Shown: positions 27,265 through 35,729 of the stretch, piece after piece
How positions within the stretch are numbered: position 1 is the first letter of the stretch
How the letters are laid out: the number at the start of each line of letters is the position of its first letter
Position numbers and translations under genes: made by a program
The notes under the pieces: generated by a model
Databases searched by the model: none
Seen by the model: the letters and a program-made list of their open reading frames with translations, nothing else
Told to the model about the DNA's origin: nothing
Assembly: GCA_964344305.1 (NCBI GenBank)
Contig: CAYFMT010000010.1
Span: 1 to 64,000, forward strand
Reading direction: 5' to 3'
Length of the DNA stretch: 64,000 nucleotides
DNA from: JABMOV01 sp964344305
Lineage (GTDB): Bacteria; Fidelibacterota; Marinisomatia; Marinisomatales; JABMOV01

Positions 27265-27653
27265 TATTTCGGACTATGAGCAATACACTCAATTTCTACA
27301 TCGGTTCCCAGTGGAAGTGCTGACACCTGGACGGCCGATCTAGCCGGCGGCTCCATTCCACTGAAAACGTCAGTGAACACCTCATTTAGCTCAGAAAATC
27401 TGCCAAGGTCTGTTAAAAACACTGTCAATTTGATGGTATGAGATAGTGAACTTCCTTTTTCAGCTAGGATGGCTTCAATATTATTTAAAACGCGATACAC
27501 ACGATCCTTAAAATTTCCTTCTATAAGTTTCCCGGTTTCAGGGTCCAATGGGATTTGTCCTGCCGTAAAGATGAGTCCCTTAATAGCCATTCCCTGGTTG
27601 TATGGACCTATTGCTGCAGGAGCGTTGGATGTACGAATAATTTCACGATTCAT
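27264..27653 (-). CDS. ridA: RidA family reactive enamine/imine deaminase
   Basis: A 129-residue YjgF/RidA protein, standard length. It shows SNAPAAIGPYNQG near the start, and PARSAVQVSALP with the conserved Arg that binds the substrate carboxylate, followed by VEIECIA. RidA hydrolyses reactive enamines or imines released by PLP enzymes such as threonine dehydratase. The ATG at 27653 is preferred over a frame start 42 nt upstream because it gives the normal N terminus. It overlaps the PPC gene by 11 nt. Confidence 0.94.
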   Translation of the reverse strand: MNREIIRTSNAPAAIGPYNQGMAIKGLIFTAGQIPLDPETGKLIEGNFKDRVYRVLNNIEAILAEKGSSLSHTIKLTVFLTDLGRFSELNEVFTDVFSGMEPPARSAVQVSALPLGTDVEIECIAHSPK

Positions 27654-28080
27654 TTTTTTCCTCCAGACACCAGGTGGCCAGTCCAATATCAGCATTCATT
27701 TTTCGTGATGCATCACCATGAAGTTTTTTAATGACAAATTCTCCCACAGCAGCCACATCCATTTCGAACAGATGTCCGCCTTTGGTATTCATGTCATGAT
27801 CCCCCAGTGTCAGGTGGATATGAATGAAAGGTTCCCCGTCCAAGAGAGTAATGTTCCCATCACAGGATAACAATTCCCGTGCATCATCAAACGTGACTTT
27901 GATATAGGATTGTTTTGGTATGTCGTAGGCACCAATGGTGGCGTTTTTTACAGCACCAATACCCGAAACCGTCCCATTGTATATACCATGGTCTTTACAA
28001 AACTGCGTCAGGGTTTCCATAACGGGTTCATTTTTCTCCACATATACAAAATACGTATCATCATATTGCTGGTATTGCAT
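27643..28080 (-). CDS. PPC domain (DUF296) protein
   Basis: A 145-residue protein consisting of one PPC/DUF296 domain. The core pattern is visible: GTVSGIGAVKNATIGAYD, followed by LLSCDGNITLLDGEPFIHIHLTLGD, in which clustered histidines could bind metal. In plants this fold is attached to AT-hooks; in bacteria it occurs alone and its role is not established. Its ATG shares one base with the alaS stop (TAATG), making alaS-PPC-ridA-kinase one chain of coupled genes. Confidence 0.87.
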   Translation of the reverse strand: MQYQQYDDTYFVYVEKNEPVMETLTQFCKDHGIYNGTVSGIGAVKNATIGAYDIPKQSYIKVTFDDARELLSCDGNITLLDGEPFIHIHLTLGDHDMNTKGGHLFEMDVAAVGEFVIKKLHGDASRKMNADIGLATWCLEEKNES

Positions 28081-30671
28081 TATTGATCCTTGTCCAAAAT
28101 CTTTGTAATTAGTTCCTGGCATTTTTCCAGGGTTGGTTTCAGGTCTTCATTTTTCCGTCCGCCTGCTGTGGCCAGATGAGGTTTTCCTCCACCACCGGCA
28201 CCCATAAGTGATCCAATTTCCTTTGCCAGACTCCCTGCACGAATTCCCCTCTCCACAAGGTCAGGTGTTACTACCACAACAATTGCAGGTTTTTTCTCTC
28301 CTTCCATCCCCAAAACTCCGACGCCAGATTTTAAATGAGGGATCAGGTCGTCTCCCAGGGATTTAAGTTCATCCATGGCAATGGATTCAATCTGCTTGAT
28401 CACCACGTTGACACCATGCAGTTCCATGGCCTCACCGGCAATAGACTTCCCATTTAGAGCACCACTGGATCTCCATTGTTTAAAGGCTTTTTCGAGGTCC
28501 TTGTGCTTTTGGAACAATCCGTCAATTCTTTCCTCAATCTCATGGGATGCGCATTTCAGTTTTTCCTGAATCCGCTTCACTTTCTGTGCATTTTCCTGCA
28601 TGAGATCAATGGCATCATTCCCCGTAACAGCGACGATTCGTCTCACACCTGCTGCAAGCGCAGATTCTTCCACAATTTTAAATGGACCGATATCACCGGT
28701 TCTATCCACATGGGTTCCACCGCATAATTCCATGGAATAATCACCAATAGAGATCACCCTTACCACATCACCATATTTTTCGCCAAACAGGGCTTCGGCG
28801 CCATCCCTGCGTGCATCATCAAATGACTTATGTGATATATCCAAGGGGGTATTAGTCAATATTTCTGCATTCACTGCCTTCTCTATGCGCAGAATTTGGT
28901 CGAGTGTTATTTTCTCAAAATGGGTAAGATCAAACCGCAAATAATCCGGAGCGACCAGGGATCCTGCCTGATGGACATGATCACCCAATTCTTCTTTTAG
29001 TGCTTTGTGGAGCAAATGAGTGGCTGTATGGTTTCGTTTTATGGATTGTCGCCTGTCTGCATTCACTTCACATGTAACTTGCGAGGTAGCATAAGTTTCG
29101 TCAAAATCACCGGTGCACAGGTGAAGAAACACATCGTCCTCTTTTTTTACATCCACAACCTGAAGATCAATCCCTTCATTGAAAATCACTCCAGTATCAC
29201 CTATTTGCCCCCCGGATTCAGCGTAAAACGGTGTTTTGTCCAGTACAACAAGCAAATGTCCGTTTTCCCGCCCCCATCGTCTTATTTTAGCTGTAGAAGA
29301 AAGTGATTCATATCCAATGAATTCTGAATCTTTTCCCTGTCTCACAGATTGCCAATCTATGGATGATGCTTCATGCTTGAATTTTCCTGCCGCTTTTGCA
29401 CGAGATTTTTGTTGGGACATGGCTTCATTGAACCCATTCGTATCTACGGTGAGATTTTTTTCACGTGCGATAAGTTCTGTTAAATCAAGCGGAAACCCAT
29501 ACGTGTCGTACAGTCTAAATGCTTCTTTACCCGGGATCTCATTTCCATCAAGTGTTTTTATAATACGATCAAAATGATTGAGTCCACGATCAAGGGTTGA
29601 CCCAAAAGTGACTTCCTCGGCCTGGATAACATTTTGGATATGCGTTTTCCTGTCCAGCACTTCAGGAAATACATCACCTAAAATCTCACCCACAGCATCC
29701 ACCAGCTCAAACAGGAACGGTTCATGCAATTCCAGTGTTCGCCCAAATCGTGAAGCCCGTCTAAGGATTCTCCTCAATACATAGCCGCGTCCTTCATTAC
29801 TGGGCATGGCCCCATCTGCAATAGAAAAACTTAGCATCCGAATATGGTCTGCGATGACCCTGAAAGGTACTGGATCATCCAGATAGGATTTACCAGAAAT
29901 AGTCTCCAGCTTTTGAATGATGGGCTGAAACAAATCTGTATCATAATTGGATGATTTCCCTTCCATCACCGTAACAATCCGTTCCAATCCTGCACCTGTA
30001 TCAACATGTGTCTGCGGAAGATCATTCAGTGTACCTGTTTCATCCCTGTGATATTGAATAAAGACCAGGTTCCATAATTCCCAGTATTCATCCGTCACAT
30101 TCACACCATCAGGTGTCTGCTTTGATGGGTCCTCGCCCATATAATAATGAATCTCGGAGCAGGGTCCACATGGCCCTGTTTCACCCATCTCCCAGAAATT
30201 GTCTTTTTTACCGCACCGTAATACTCGATCTGGGGAAATGTCCGTGACTTTTGTCCACAATTCAAATGCTTCATCGTCTTCTTCATAAACCGTCGCCCAG
30301 AGACGATCTTTGTCCAATTTCCAAACCTCAGTCACCAACTCCCATCCCCACTGGATTGCTTCCGACTTGTAATAATCGCCAAAGGACCAGTTTCCCAGCA
30401 TTTCGAAGAATGTGTGGTGGAAAGTATCAATGCCCACTTCTTCAAGATCATTGTGCTTACCACTTACGCGTATACATTTTTGACTGTTGACGGCCCTGGT
30501 GTAGCTTTCTGTCTTTTCTCCAAGGAAGATTGGTTTGAACTGATTCATCCCTGCATTGGTAAAGAGTAGTGTTGGGTCATCCAGTGGCACCACGGATGAA
30601 CTTCGAACAAACTTGTGCTCTTTTGATTCAAAAAAGGAAATGAATGATTGTCTGATTTCTTTGGCGTTCAT
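28080..30671 (-). CDS. alaS: Alanyl-tRNA synthetase
   Basis: An 863-residue class II synthetase that charges tRNA-Ala. The catalytic domain opens with the typical SFFESKEH and PTLLFTNAGMNQFKP. The editing domain has the zinc-binding HTATHLLHKAL and the CGGTHVDRTG motif, and the C-terminal DHHA1/C-Ala domain ends with a Gly-rich GGGGKPHLATAGG segment. All parts are intact and no frameshift is visible. It lies just after the outer-membrane protein gene with a gap of 5 nt. Confidence 0.97.
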   Translation of the reverse strand: MNAKEIRQSFISFFESKEHKFVRSSSVVPLDDPTLLFTNAGMNQFKPIFLGEKTESYTRAVNSQKCIRVSGKHNDLEEVGIDTFHHTFFEMLGNWSFGDYYKSEAIQWGWELVTEVWKLDKDRLWATVYEEDDEAFELWTKVTDISPDRVLRCGKKDNFWEMGETGPCGPCSEIHYYMGEDPSKQTPDGVNVTDEYWELWNLVFIQYHRDETGTLNDLPQTHVDTGAGLERIVTVMEGKSSNYDTDLFQPIIQKLETISGKSYLDDPVPFRVIADHIRMLSFSIADGAMPSNEGRGYVLRRILRRASRFGRTLELHEPFLFELVDAVGEILGDVFPEVLDRKTHIQNVIQAEEVTFGSTLDRGLNHFDRIIKTLDGNEIPGKEAFRLYDTYGFPLDLTELIAREKNLTVDTNGFNEAMSQQKSRAKAAGKFKHEASSIDWQSVRQGKDSEFIGYESLSSTAKIRRWGRENGHLLVVLDKTPFYAESGGQIGDTGVIFNEGIDLQVVDVKKEDDVFLHLCTGDFDETYATSQVTCEVNADRRQSIKRNHTATHLLHKALKEELGDHVHQAGSLVAPDYLRFDLTHFEKITLDQILRIEKAVNAEILTNTPLDISHKSFDDARRDGAEALFGEKYGDVVRVISIGDYSMELCGGTHVDRTGDIGPFKIVEESALAAGVRRIVAVTGNDAIDLMQENAQKVKRIQEKLKCASHEIEERIDGLFQKHKDLEKAFKQWRSSGALNGKSIAGEAMELHGVNVVIKQIESIAMDELKSLGDDLIPHLKSGVGVLGMEGEKKPAIVVVVTPDLVERGIRAGSLAKEIGSLMGAGGGGKPHLATAGGRKNEDLKPTLEKCQELITKILDKDQ

Positions 30672-30676
30672 AAGTA

Positions 30677-32236
30677 TTAAAATGCGAATGTTGTTTCGAT
30701 GGAAGTAATATTGATGGTTTCATCCGAGTCACGAACATCTCCATCTCCGTTTAAATCTCGGAATGATCTCCTGAAAATGTAATTAATAACCATCCCCGAG
30801 CCCATTTCCAGCCCAATCCTGTAACCCATGACGGTACTGGGGTTTGGTTCAAATTCAAACAAATTGGGGACATTTCTCTGCTGGAGGAATAATTGGGCTG
30901 TTTGAAGTTTGGAAATGGATTTTCGGAGCCCTGCAGAAGCAAAAAAGTTCTGGTATTGAATTTCTTCAAATGCCTGCAAGGAATGATTCCATTTTTCGCC
31001 CGTCATATTCTGATACTGTGCTGAAGCCGATAACAATGACCCTATGTTAATCCTTAACTGACCGTACAGTCCATCAGATGGACCAAAGGTACCAAGCTGG
31101 CTTTCCTTTGTCTGGATAGTCATCCCATTTGCAGTGGACCTGAACACAGCTCGTTCAAGTTCATAAGCCCGATTCCAGTACCCAAATTCGAATCTTCCTG
31201 TGGGTGTTTTTCTGTATTCAATATTCAACTGTGCAGGACCAAATTTTGCCACCAGTCCCAGAGGGACCATACCAATCCCTAGCTGTTTTTCTTCACTGGA
31301 ATCAGCGGTGACTGGTACGATTGTATTACCAATCATTTGGGCGATCTGGGCATAAAATGATATGGAGAAGCGGCTATCGGAATAAATGGGGATTCCACCG
31401 TCAAATGCAATGGCCGCAACGGAATTTCTGTCTTTCAAAATATTAACTGGTTCGCTCATTCGTAGGATATCATTGTCCAAAATAATTGTTGTATCTAAGG
31501 TCCAACCCTCAATCCTTGAATCCAGTGTATCGGTAATACCGTCTCCATCGATATCCCACTCGTAGGGATCATTGTCCGCCAGTCCATCCCCATCAGTGTC
31601 CTGCCAAAGGTCTGCATCAAACGGAAAACTCTCAAGAGGATCAGGGTACCCATCACCATCGCTGTCCTTCAGTGAGAAATACTGATTTTTATCCATGACA
31701 AAGGAAATGCCAAGGGGAAATCCCAGTTGAAGCGGGAATGTGGATCGTAGTCCGGTGATACCTCCTAATTCAGAAAAATCATTGGTCATGGCCTGAATGG
31801 AGTATCGTGCCCGCTTCATCCTGAAATCAAGACCGATTTTTTTCACGGCTGGATACTCCATTGTGTTGGCGTACCCAGACATAAGGATACCATACCCAAG
31901 AGTAACATTATCCAGAGCCCCAACCCGGGCATACAACGGATCATTCGGATAGCCATATCGAATATAATAAATCTTATCCACGATGGTATTGAATCCGGCA
32001 CTTGAACTGGAGAAATCCCAGTCATCGTCACGGACATTGCCTTCTTCATCGATGTACAATACAATATCCAACGCTATTCCGAATTTTCCAATGGGAATGG
32101 TGGGACGCATGGCGATCTGGTTGTAGATCTTCCCATCGATAGTCACTGCACCCACCGCACCAGACATATTGACCTGAGGTTGTGCAATTACCAGACTGAC
32201 AAGAAAGAGTATTATTGTGACGAGAGACTTCTTCAT
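30677..32236 (-). CDS. Outer-membrane beta-barrel protein with calcium-binding type 3 repeats
   Basis: A 519-residue protein with a signal peptide of about 19 residues. The first and last parts are rich in alternating aromatic/hydrophobic strands ending in ETTFAF, as expected of an outer-membrane barrel. Between about residues 195 and 240 are Asp-rich loops (DSDGDGYPDPLESF, DTDGDGLADNDPYEW, DIDGDGITD) like thrombospondin type 3 or OmpA-linked repeats, which bind calcium. A further DLNGDGDVRDSDE loop lies near the end. Function unknown. ATG 32236 gives the signal peptide; the longer frame does not. Confidence 0.75.
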   Translation of the reverse strand: MKKSLVTIILFLVSLVIAQPQVNMSGAVGAVTIDGKIYNQIAMRPTIPIGKFGIALDIVLYIDEEGNVRDDDWDFSSSSAGFNTIVDKIYYIRYGYPNDPLYARVGALDNVTLGYGILMSGYANTMEYPAVKKIGLDFRMKRARYSIQAMTNDFSELGGITGLRSTFPLQLGFPLGISFVMDKNQYFSLKDSDGDGYPDPLESFPFDADLWQDTDGDGLADNDPYEWDIDGDGITDTLDSRIEGWTLDTTIILDNDILRMSEPVNILKDRNSVAAIAFDGGIPIYSDSRFSISFYAQIAQMIGNTIVPVTADSSEEKQLGIGMVPLGLVAKFGPAQLNIEYRKTPTGRFEFGYWNRAYELERAVFRSTANGMTIQTKESQLGTFGPSDGLYGQLRINIGSLLSASAQYQNMTGEKWNHSLQAFEEIQYQNFFASAGLRKSISKLQTAQLFLQQRNVPNLFEFEPNPSTVMGYRIGLEMGSGMVINYIFRRSFRDLNGDGDVRDSDETINITSIETTFAF

Positions 32237-32313
32237 AATCCTTGGAAAATTATCAGAAAAATTACTGGTGACACTGAAGGTATCCAATGAGAGAATATTT
32301 TGGCATTTTCATG

Positions 32314-32343
32314 ATAATATGGTGAAGAATCGTCTTCCAACAA
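32314..32343 (-). promoter_or_regulatory. Possible sigma70-type promoter for the barrel protein gene
   Basis: On the minus strand, TTGTTG and TATTAT are separated by 18 nt, about 75 nt upstream of the start codon at 32236. The match is moderate (-10 five of six, -35 three of six). The 130-nt gap upstream of this gene is one of the few in the minus-strand run, which makes a promoter here reasonable. Confidence 0.3.
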
Positions 32344-32366
32344 TTATCAATGATATCAAATCTGTG

Positions 32367-33515
32367 TCACGGTTCAATAGATAGTCGAATCAAGTCCCGA
32401 AATCGATCTATTTCGGGACGACCATTGGGTGTCTGTGTGAAAACAAGACCTATGATGCCATATTTGAGATCGATCCACGCATCTGTCCCATCGGAACCAC
32501 CATGACTGATAATTTCATCAGAAATGAACCAACCGTATCCATAGCTACGTCCATCCTTTAATGCTGCTTTTGGCTGTATCATTAACTCAACAGTATTTTG
32601 ATTTAGAATTCGTTTTCCATTGTAAACGCCCCCATTGAGGATCATCTGACAGAAAACAGCATAATCCCATACGGTTGAAACGAGACCACCGGATCCGCGT
32701 GCAAAGGGAATTGTGTAAGGTATTCCTGGCATCCATTCTCCTGCATCATTACGTTTGTAATAAACTGGACCTGTACAACCTGTCTTCCCATCCATGGTAT
32801 GTTCGGCTCTGTAATTGTATGTGTCTACCATCCCCAACGGTAAATATATCAATTCATCCAGTGATTCCTCCAGCGAGTTACCGGTATGAATCTCAATAAG
32901 TGCACCGAGCGTATTGTATCCGGGGTTGTTATAACTGAACACCGATCCAGGTATGGTTGAAGCACCGATAGCACCAAATCGTGAAGCGGATGTTTGAAGA
33001 TCCGTATTCAGACTATCAGGTGGAAGAAACAAGGATTGGATGTTTAATCCACTGGTGTGTGTTAGAAGATGTTGCACATTAATGGACTCAGATTTCTTAT
33101 TGTCCCACTCAGGAAGGAATTCTTTAATGTGGTCAGTATAATCAAACATCCCTTTTTCAACCAGTATTGATATTGCAGTGGCAATAACAGGTTTCGTATT
33201 GGACGCCATGTGGAACATACTGCTTGTATCCATTGGAATCTTTTTTTCCTTGTCCAGGTATCCTATAGATTTATGCACCACAACTCGGCCATTTCGTGCC
33301 ACAAGAATCACCACTCCAACGAGATCTCCTTGATCCACTGCTGCTTCATAGAGTCCTACTGCATCATGCAAAATGGATTCGGACATACCTGCTTCTGATG
33401 CAGTACTATTGATTAACAAGGTCTCCTCCTGAGAAAAAGCAGGTGAAAGAATTCCTAAAAAACACATTAGAATCGACAAGGATAATCTCATGGTCAGTTT
33501 TAAAACTGGTTTCAT
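32367..33515 (-). CDS. Serine hydrolase of the class C beta-lactamase family
   Basis: A 382-residue exported protein with a signal peptide (LSILMCFLGILSPAFSQ). The catalytic SxxK motif is SNTK in FHMASNTKPV, the YxN motif is YNN in VFSYNNPGYN, and the third motif is HGG (ISHGGSDG) in place of KTG. This set fits the Beta-lactamase family of esterases and D-aminopeptidases (EstB-like) rather than a true penicillinase. The substrate is unknown; a periplasmic or secreted peptidase or esterase is likely. Confidence 0.88.
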   Translation of the reverse strand: MKPVLKLTMRLSLSILMCFLGILSPAFSQEETLLINSTASEAGMSESILHDAVGLYEAAVDQGDLVGVVILVARNGRVVVHKSIGYLDKEKKIPMDTSSMFHMASNTKPVIATAISILVEKGMFDYTDHIKEFLPEWDNKKSESINVQHLLTHTSGLNIQSLFLPPDSLNTDLQTSASRFGAIGASTIPGSVFSYNNPGYNTLGALIEIHTGNSLEESLDELIYLPLGMVDTYNYRAEHTMDGKTGCTGPVYYKRNDAGEWMPGIPYTIPFARGSGGLVSTVWDYAVFCQMILNGGVYNGKRILNQNTVELMIQPKAALKDGRSYGYGWFISDEIISHGGSDGTDAWIDLKYGIIGLVFTQTPNGRPEIDRFRDLIRLSIEP

Positions 33516-33535
33516 TGAAAAGCAAATCTCTCTGT

Positions 33536-34072
33536 TTACTTCACAAGTTTGATGAGCTTACGGAATCTGTCACCGGTGGCCACTTCCTGAATCTCAAACA
33601 AAACTGTCTCTACTGAAGTGATGGTTCCTCCTGCCATCATTATCCGATCCAACCCAATTTGTTTATTTCCTTCTGTTCTTGATGAAACGGCATCCGAGAC
33701 AATATCTACGTGATAATCCATTTCAATTAGATCCAGTGCTGTTTGATAAACGCAAACATGTGTCTCAATTCCGCATAGAAGCACATGATCCACCTGAGTG
33801 GATTCAAGTTTTTTTACAAAATCATCGTTTCTTGCGCAACTGAATACATCTTTCACAATGGGTTGTTCCCCAGGGAACAACTCAGCAAGCTCCGGGATTG
33901 TGGGTCCCAGTTTATCCGGCAATTGTTCTGTCCAGATGATGGGTATGTCCAGGAGTTTTGCACCATGGATCAGTATCCTCAGGTTCTTGAACAGGTTGTC
34001 CTTGTCGTGCATGGCTTGAGCCAGGTTTCCCTGAATATCAATCACAATAAGCACACATTTATTTTGATGCAT
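33536..34072 (-). CDS. Isochorismatase-family cysteine hydrolase
   Basis: A 178-residue protein with the isochorismatase fold. The triad is visible: Asp in VLIVIDIQGN, Lys in the DKLGPTIPEL region, and the nucleophile Cys in CGIETHVCVYQTA. The family includes nicotinamidases and N-carbamoyl amidohydrolases; its small size and the GIETHVC motif fit the YcaC-like or hydrolase subgroup without a clear substrate. ATG 34072 has GGAG 8 nt upstream. It overlaps the upstream phosphodiesterase-like gene by 14 nt. Confidence 0.88.
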   Translation of the reverse strand: MHQNKCVLIVIDIQGNLAQAMHDKDNLFKNLRILIHGAKLLDIPIIWTEQLPDKLGPTIPELAELFPGEQPIVKDVFSCARNDDFVKKLESTQVDHVLLCGIETHVCVYQTALDLIEMDYHVDIVSDAVSSRTEGNKQIGLDRIMMAGGTITSVETVLFEIQEVATGDRFRKLIKLVK

Positions 34073-34577
34073 TTTTTTCTCCAAGGTTTAAGGAATAGAT
34101 GGTTCGCCACCCATCGACTTCATCACAAGTTTTCACACATTGTACCGAATTGAACCAGAAGGTTGATGGCAAAACCAGTCGTTTCTGGTAATCCATTTTC
34201 TTTTGGATTGAATCTTTCAGATACCCTAAAGAAATATGAGGATCAAATTGGTACGACTTGTTCCGAACAAGCAATTCAATGTCCTTGAATAACATGGTTA
34301 AAGTGTCATTCTGGGTAAGCTGGATAATTATGGATTTCCAGTAATCTTCTGTCACGCAAATACCATTCCCATTCAAACAGAATGAATGATATTTGTGTAT
34401 GATTTCATTTAAAATATCCCTTTTAGGTGGTTCAGTTAACTTCCCCATCAGCGTACAGTGCGGTTGGAAAGATGTTGATTGAGTCATGTCTGAAATTTGC
34501 CCGATTATTCTTTGCAAAACAGAAGAATGAAATTCATCAGGCATTAACCAAAGCGAGTATCGACCCTGTAGATTCAT
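34059..34577 (-). CDS. Cyclic phosphodiesterase-like 2H protein
   Basis: A 172-residue member of the 2H phosphoesterase superfamily. The two HxT/S motifs are HCT (FQPHCTLMGKL) and HIS (DPHISLGYL), spaced as in plant and yeast cyclic phosphodiesterases that open ADP-ribose 1''-2'' cyclic phosphate. The N terminus YSLWLMP also matches that group. RNA or nucleotide 2',3'-cyclic phosphate hydrolysis is likely; the natural substrate is unknown. It is the first gene of the minus-strand run and faces the structured gap upstream. Confidence 0.85.
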   Translation of the reverse strand: MNLQGRYSLWLMPDEFHSSVLQRIIGQISDMTQSTSFQPHCTLMGKLTEPPKRDILNEIIHKYHSFCLNGNGICVTEDYWKSIIIQLTQNDTLTMLFKDIELLVRNKSYQFDPHISLGYLKDSIQKKMDYQKRLVLPSTFWFNSVQCVKTCDEVDGWRTIYSLNLGEKNASK

Positions 34578-34681
34578 GGGACAATTTAAATGGATCGTCC
34601 ATACTATGTTGCCAGGAAGTTTCAGACGTATGGTTAACTATGTTTTAGCCAAAATACACGTTTTTAGAAATCCTATTTATC

Positions 34682-34711
34682 TTGCAAAGCCTTTTCTTTT
34701 TACTCTATATT
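34682..34711 (+). promoter_or_regulatory. Sigma70-like promoter facing the structured region
   Basis: TTGCAA and TATATT are separated by 18 nt. The -10 box matches five of six consensus bases and the -35 box four of six. Transcription would begin near 34718 and run through the hairpins to the T7 run at 35003-35009. Confidence 0.45.
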
Positions 34712-34717
34712 CGGATG

Positions 34718-35009
34718 TGGTTATCTACTTATGTAACTACGCTTTTTGAAAGTTTCACTCAGCACTGGTGAACCCATTGATAGGTATTATTCCAACCTCA
34801 CTCCTTTTGGTTGCCTGTTTAGTTTTTTGGAATAATCCTGTTAATAGAGTATGATACCCAGCCAACCTATGTACTCTGCATGCATCCCATCTCCCACCAG
34901 GGGTCATGCAATCCATGTGTTGAGTGTTTTTTAGTAGACCGGTCACGTGCAGAGCGGGGGATTGACGGCTTTTGTCAACAAATTCCATGCACTTGATCGG
35001 TCTTTTTTT
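34718..35009 (+). ncRNA. Candidate structured non-coding RNA, about 290 nt
   Basis: Successive inverted repeats suggest a folded transcript. Helix 1 pairs ATTATTCCAA (34786-34795) with TTGGAATAAT (34827-34836), extended by GG/CC with one bulge. Helix 2 pairs TGCATG (34877-34882) with CATGCA (34905-34910) and contains an inner CCC-ACCA-GGG stem. Helix 3 is the long terminal stem at 34936-35003, with an inner TTGAC/GTCAA hairpin. A promoter precedes and a T7 run ends the unit. It does not match the conserved motifs I know for tmRNA, RNase P, SRP RNA or 6S RNA. The strand is inferred from the promoter and T-run; a minus-strand leader for the gene at 34577 is possible. Confidence 0.5.
34936..35009 (+). 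terminator. Long stem followed by T7
   Basis: AGACCGGTCACGTGCA (34936-34951) pairs with the complementary arm at 34988-35003 (TGCACTTGATCGGTCT) with one C-U mismatch and one G-U pair, followed by T7 at 35003-35009. An inner hairpin TTGAC/GTCAA (34962-34978) fills the loop. The stem is longer than a usual terminator, so it may also be the 3' domain of the candidate RNA. Confidence 0.55.
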
Positions 35010-35137
35010 ATTCCCTAACAATATAATGAAAAAGTATCAGGACCATTGAAAAACAGATGATTGGTCTATTTTACACTAAATCTGGACTTGTTTATCTTGA
35101 TTTAAAATATGTAGCTTCAACACTACAGGTAAAATAA

Positions 35138-35587
35138 ATGCTATACTCAAAATCATCTGAATACGCCATACAGGCCATGATATATCTGGCAGAAAAAAAG
35201 ACATCTGATCCCATCATGATCAGTGAAATTGCCAAAGGATATAACATTCCTCAACAATTCCTGGCAAAGATTGCCCAGACCCTCGTTAAACACCGTTTAT
35301 TGGAAGCAATTCGTGGTAGAAATGGCGGTGTAAGACTGGCAAAACCACCTTCAGAGATTTACCTGCACCACATTGTGTGGGCCATCGATGGCCCCCCTTC
35401 GGATCGTGAACAATGCGTTATAGGTGTCGATTATTGTTCCGATTCAGCACCCTGCCCTCTTCATCATAGATGGAAAGTCATCCGGGAGGATATTCGGGAA
35501 ATGCTCGAATCTGAAACCCTGGAGGAACTGGGCGAACGCGTTTTAGAAAAGCGCGAATTGATGAAGAATCTTGGACTGAATTCTTAG
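35138..35587 (+). CDS. Rrf2-family transcriptional regulator with three cysteines
   Basis: A 149-residue Rrf2 regulator. The winged helix opens with SEYAIQAMIYLAE and has the recognition segment IPQQFLAKIAQTLVKHRLLEAIRGRNGGVRLAK. Cys93, Cys100 and Cys106 (spacing x6, x5) lie where IscR, NsrR and RsrR bind their Fe-S cluster. The family senses Fe-S status, NO, redox state or, in CymR/CsoR-like cases, sulfur compounds. It starts the plus-strand sulfur island and probably controls it; the gap of 142 nt to the next gene may contain its target site. Confidence 0.9.
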   Translation: MLYSKSSEYAIQAMIYLAEKKTSDPIMISEIAKGYNIPQQFLAKIAQTLVKHRLLEAIRGRNGGVRLAKPPSEIYLHHIVWAIDGPPSDREQCVIGVDYCSDSAPCPLHHRWKVIREDIREMLESETLEELGERVLEKRELMKNLGLNS

Positions 35588-35704
35588 ACTAATCCCTTAA
35601 ACCTGCTCTCCCCAACCACTTTTCTGACATAAGCGGATAATTGTATCTTATTTTCTTGTCAGTATTTCATTTCGTCCATAATTTCAATTTCAATATTTAC
35701 TTTA

Positions 35705-35724
35705 TCTAGATTCGCTAGACTAGA
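35705..35724 (+). promoter_or_regulatory. Inverted repeat TCTAG-N5-CTAGA, candidate MerR operator
   Basis: TCTAG (35705-35709) and CTAGA (35715-35719) form a perfect inverted repeat with ATTCG between them; a second CTAGA follows directly at 35720-35724. It lies 5-25 nt before the MerR ATG. TTTACT at 35696 and TAGATT at 35721 flank the dyad with a 19-nt spacer, the spacing typical of MerR-controlled promoters, but transcription from there would begin beyond the ATG. It may therefore be an autorepression site. Confidence 0.35.
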
Positions 35725-35729
35725 TTTTG

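Larger units (their letters stand above)
34578..35137. other. 560-bp divergent intergenic region with structured DNA/RNA
   Basis: No convincing protein lies here. The region contains a sigma70-like promoter on the plus strand, at least three strong hairpins between 34783 and 35003 and a T7 run. The last 128 nt before the Rrf2 gene are AT-rich and probably hold its promoter, though I see no strong consensus. An 88-codon minus-strand frame across the hairpins looks accidental. Confidence 0.6.

Noticed and set aside
34755..35021. An 88-codon minus-strand frame in the divergent gap
   Set aside because: It runs through strong hairpins, has no good ribosome binding site, no recognisable domain and an odd composition. 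A structured RNA explains the region better.
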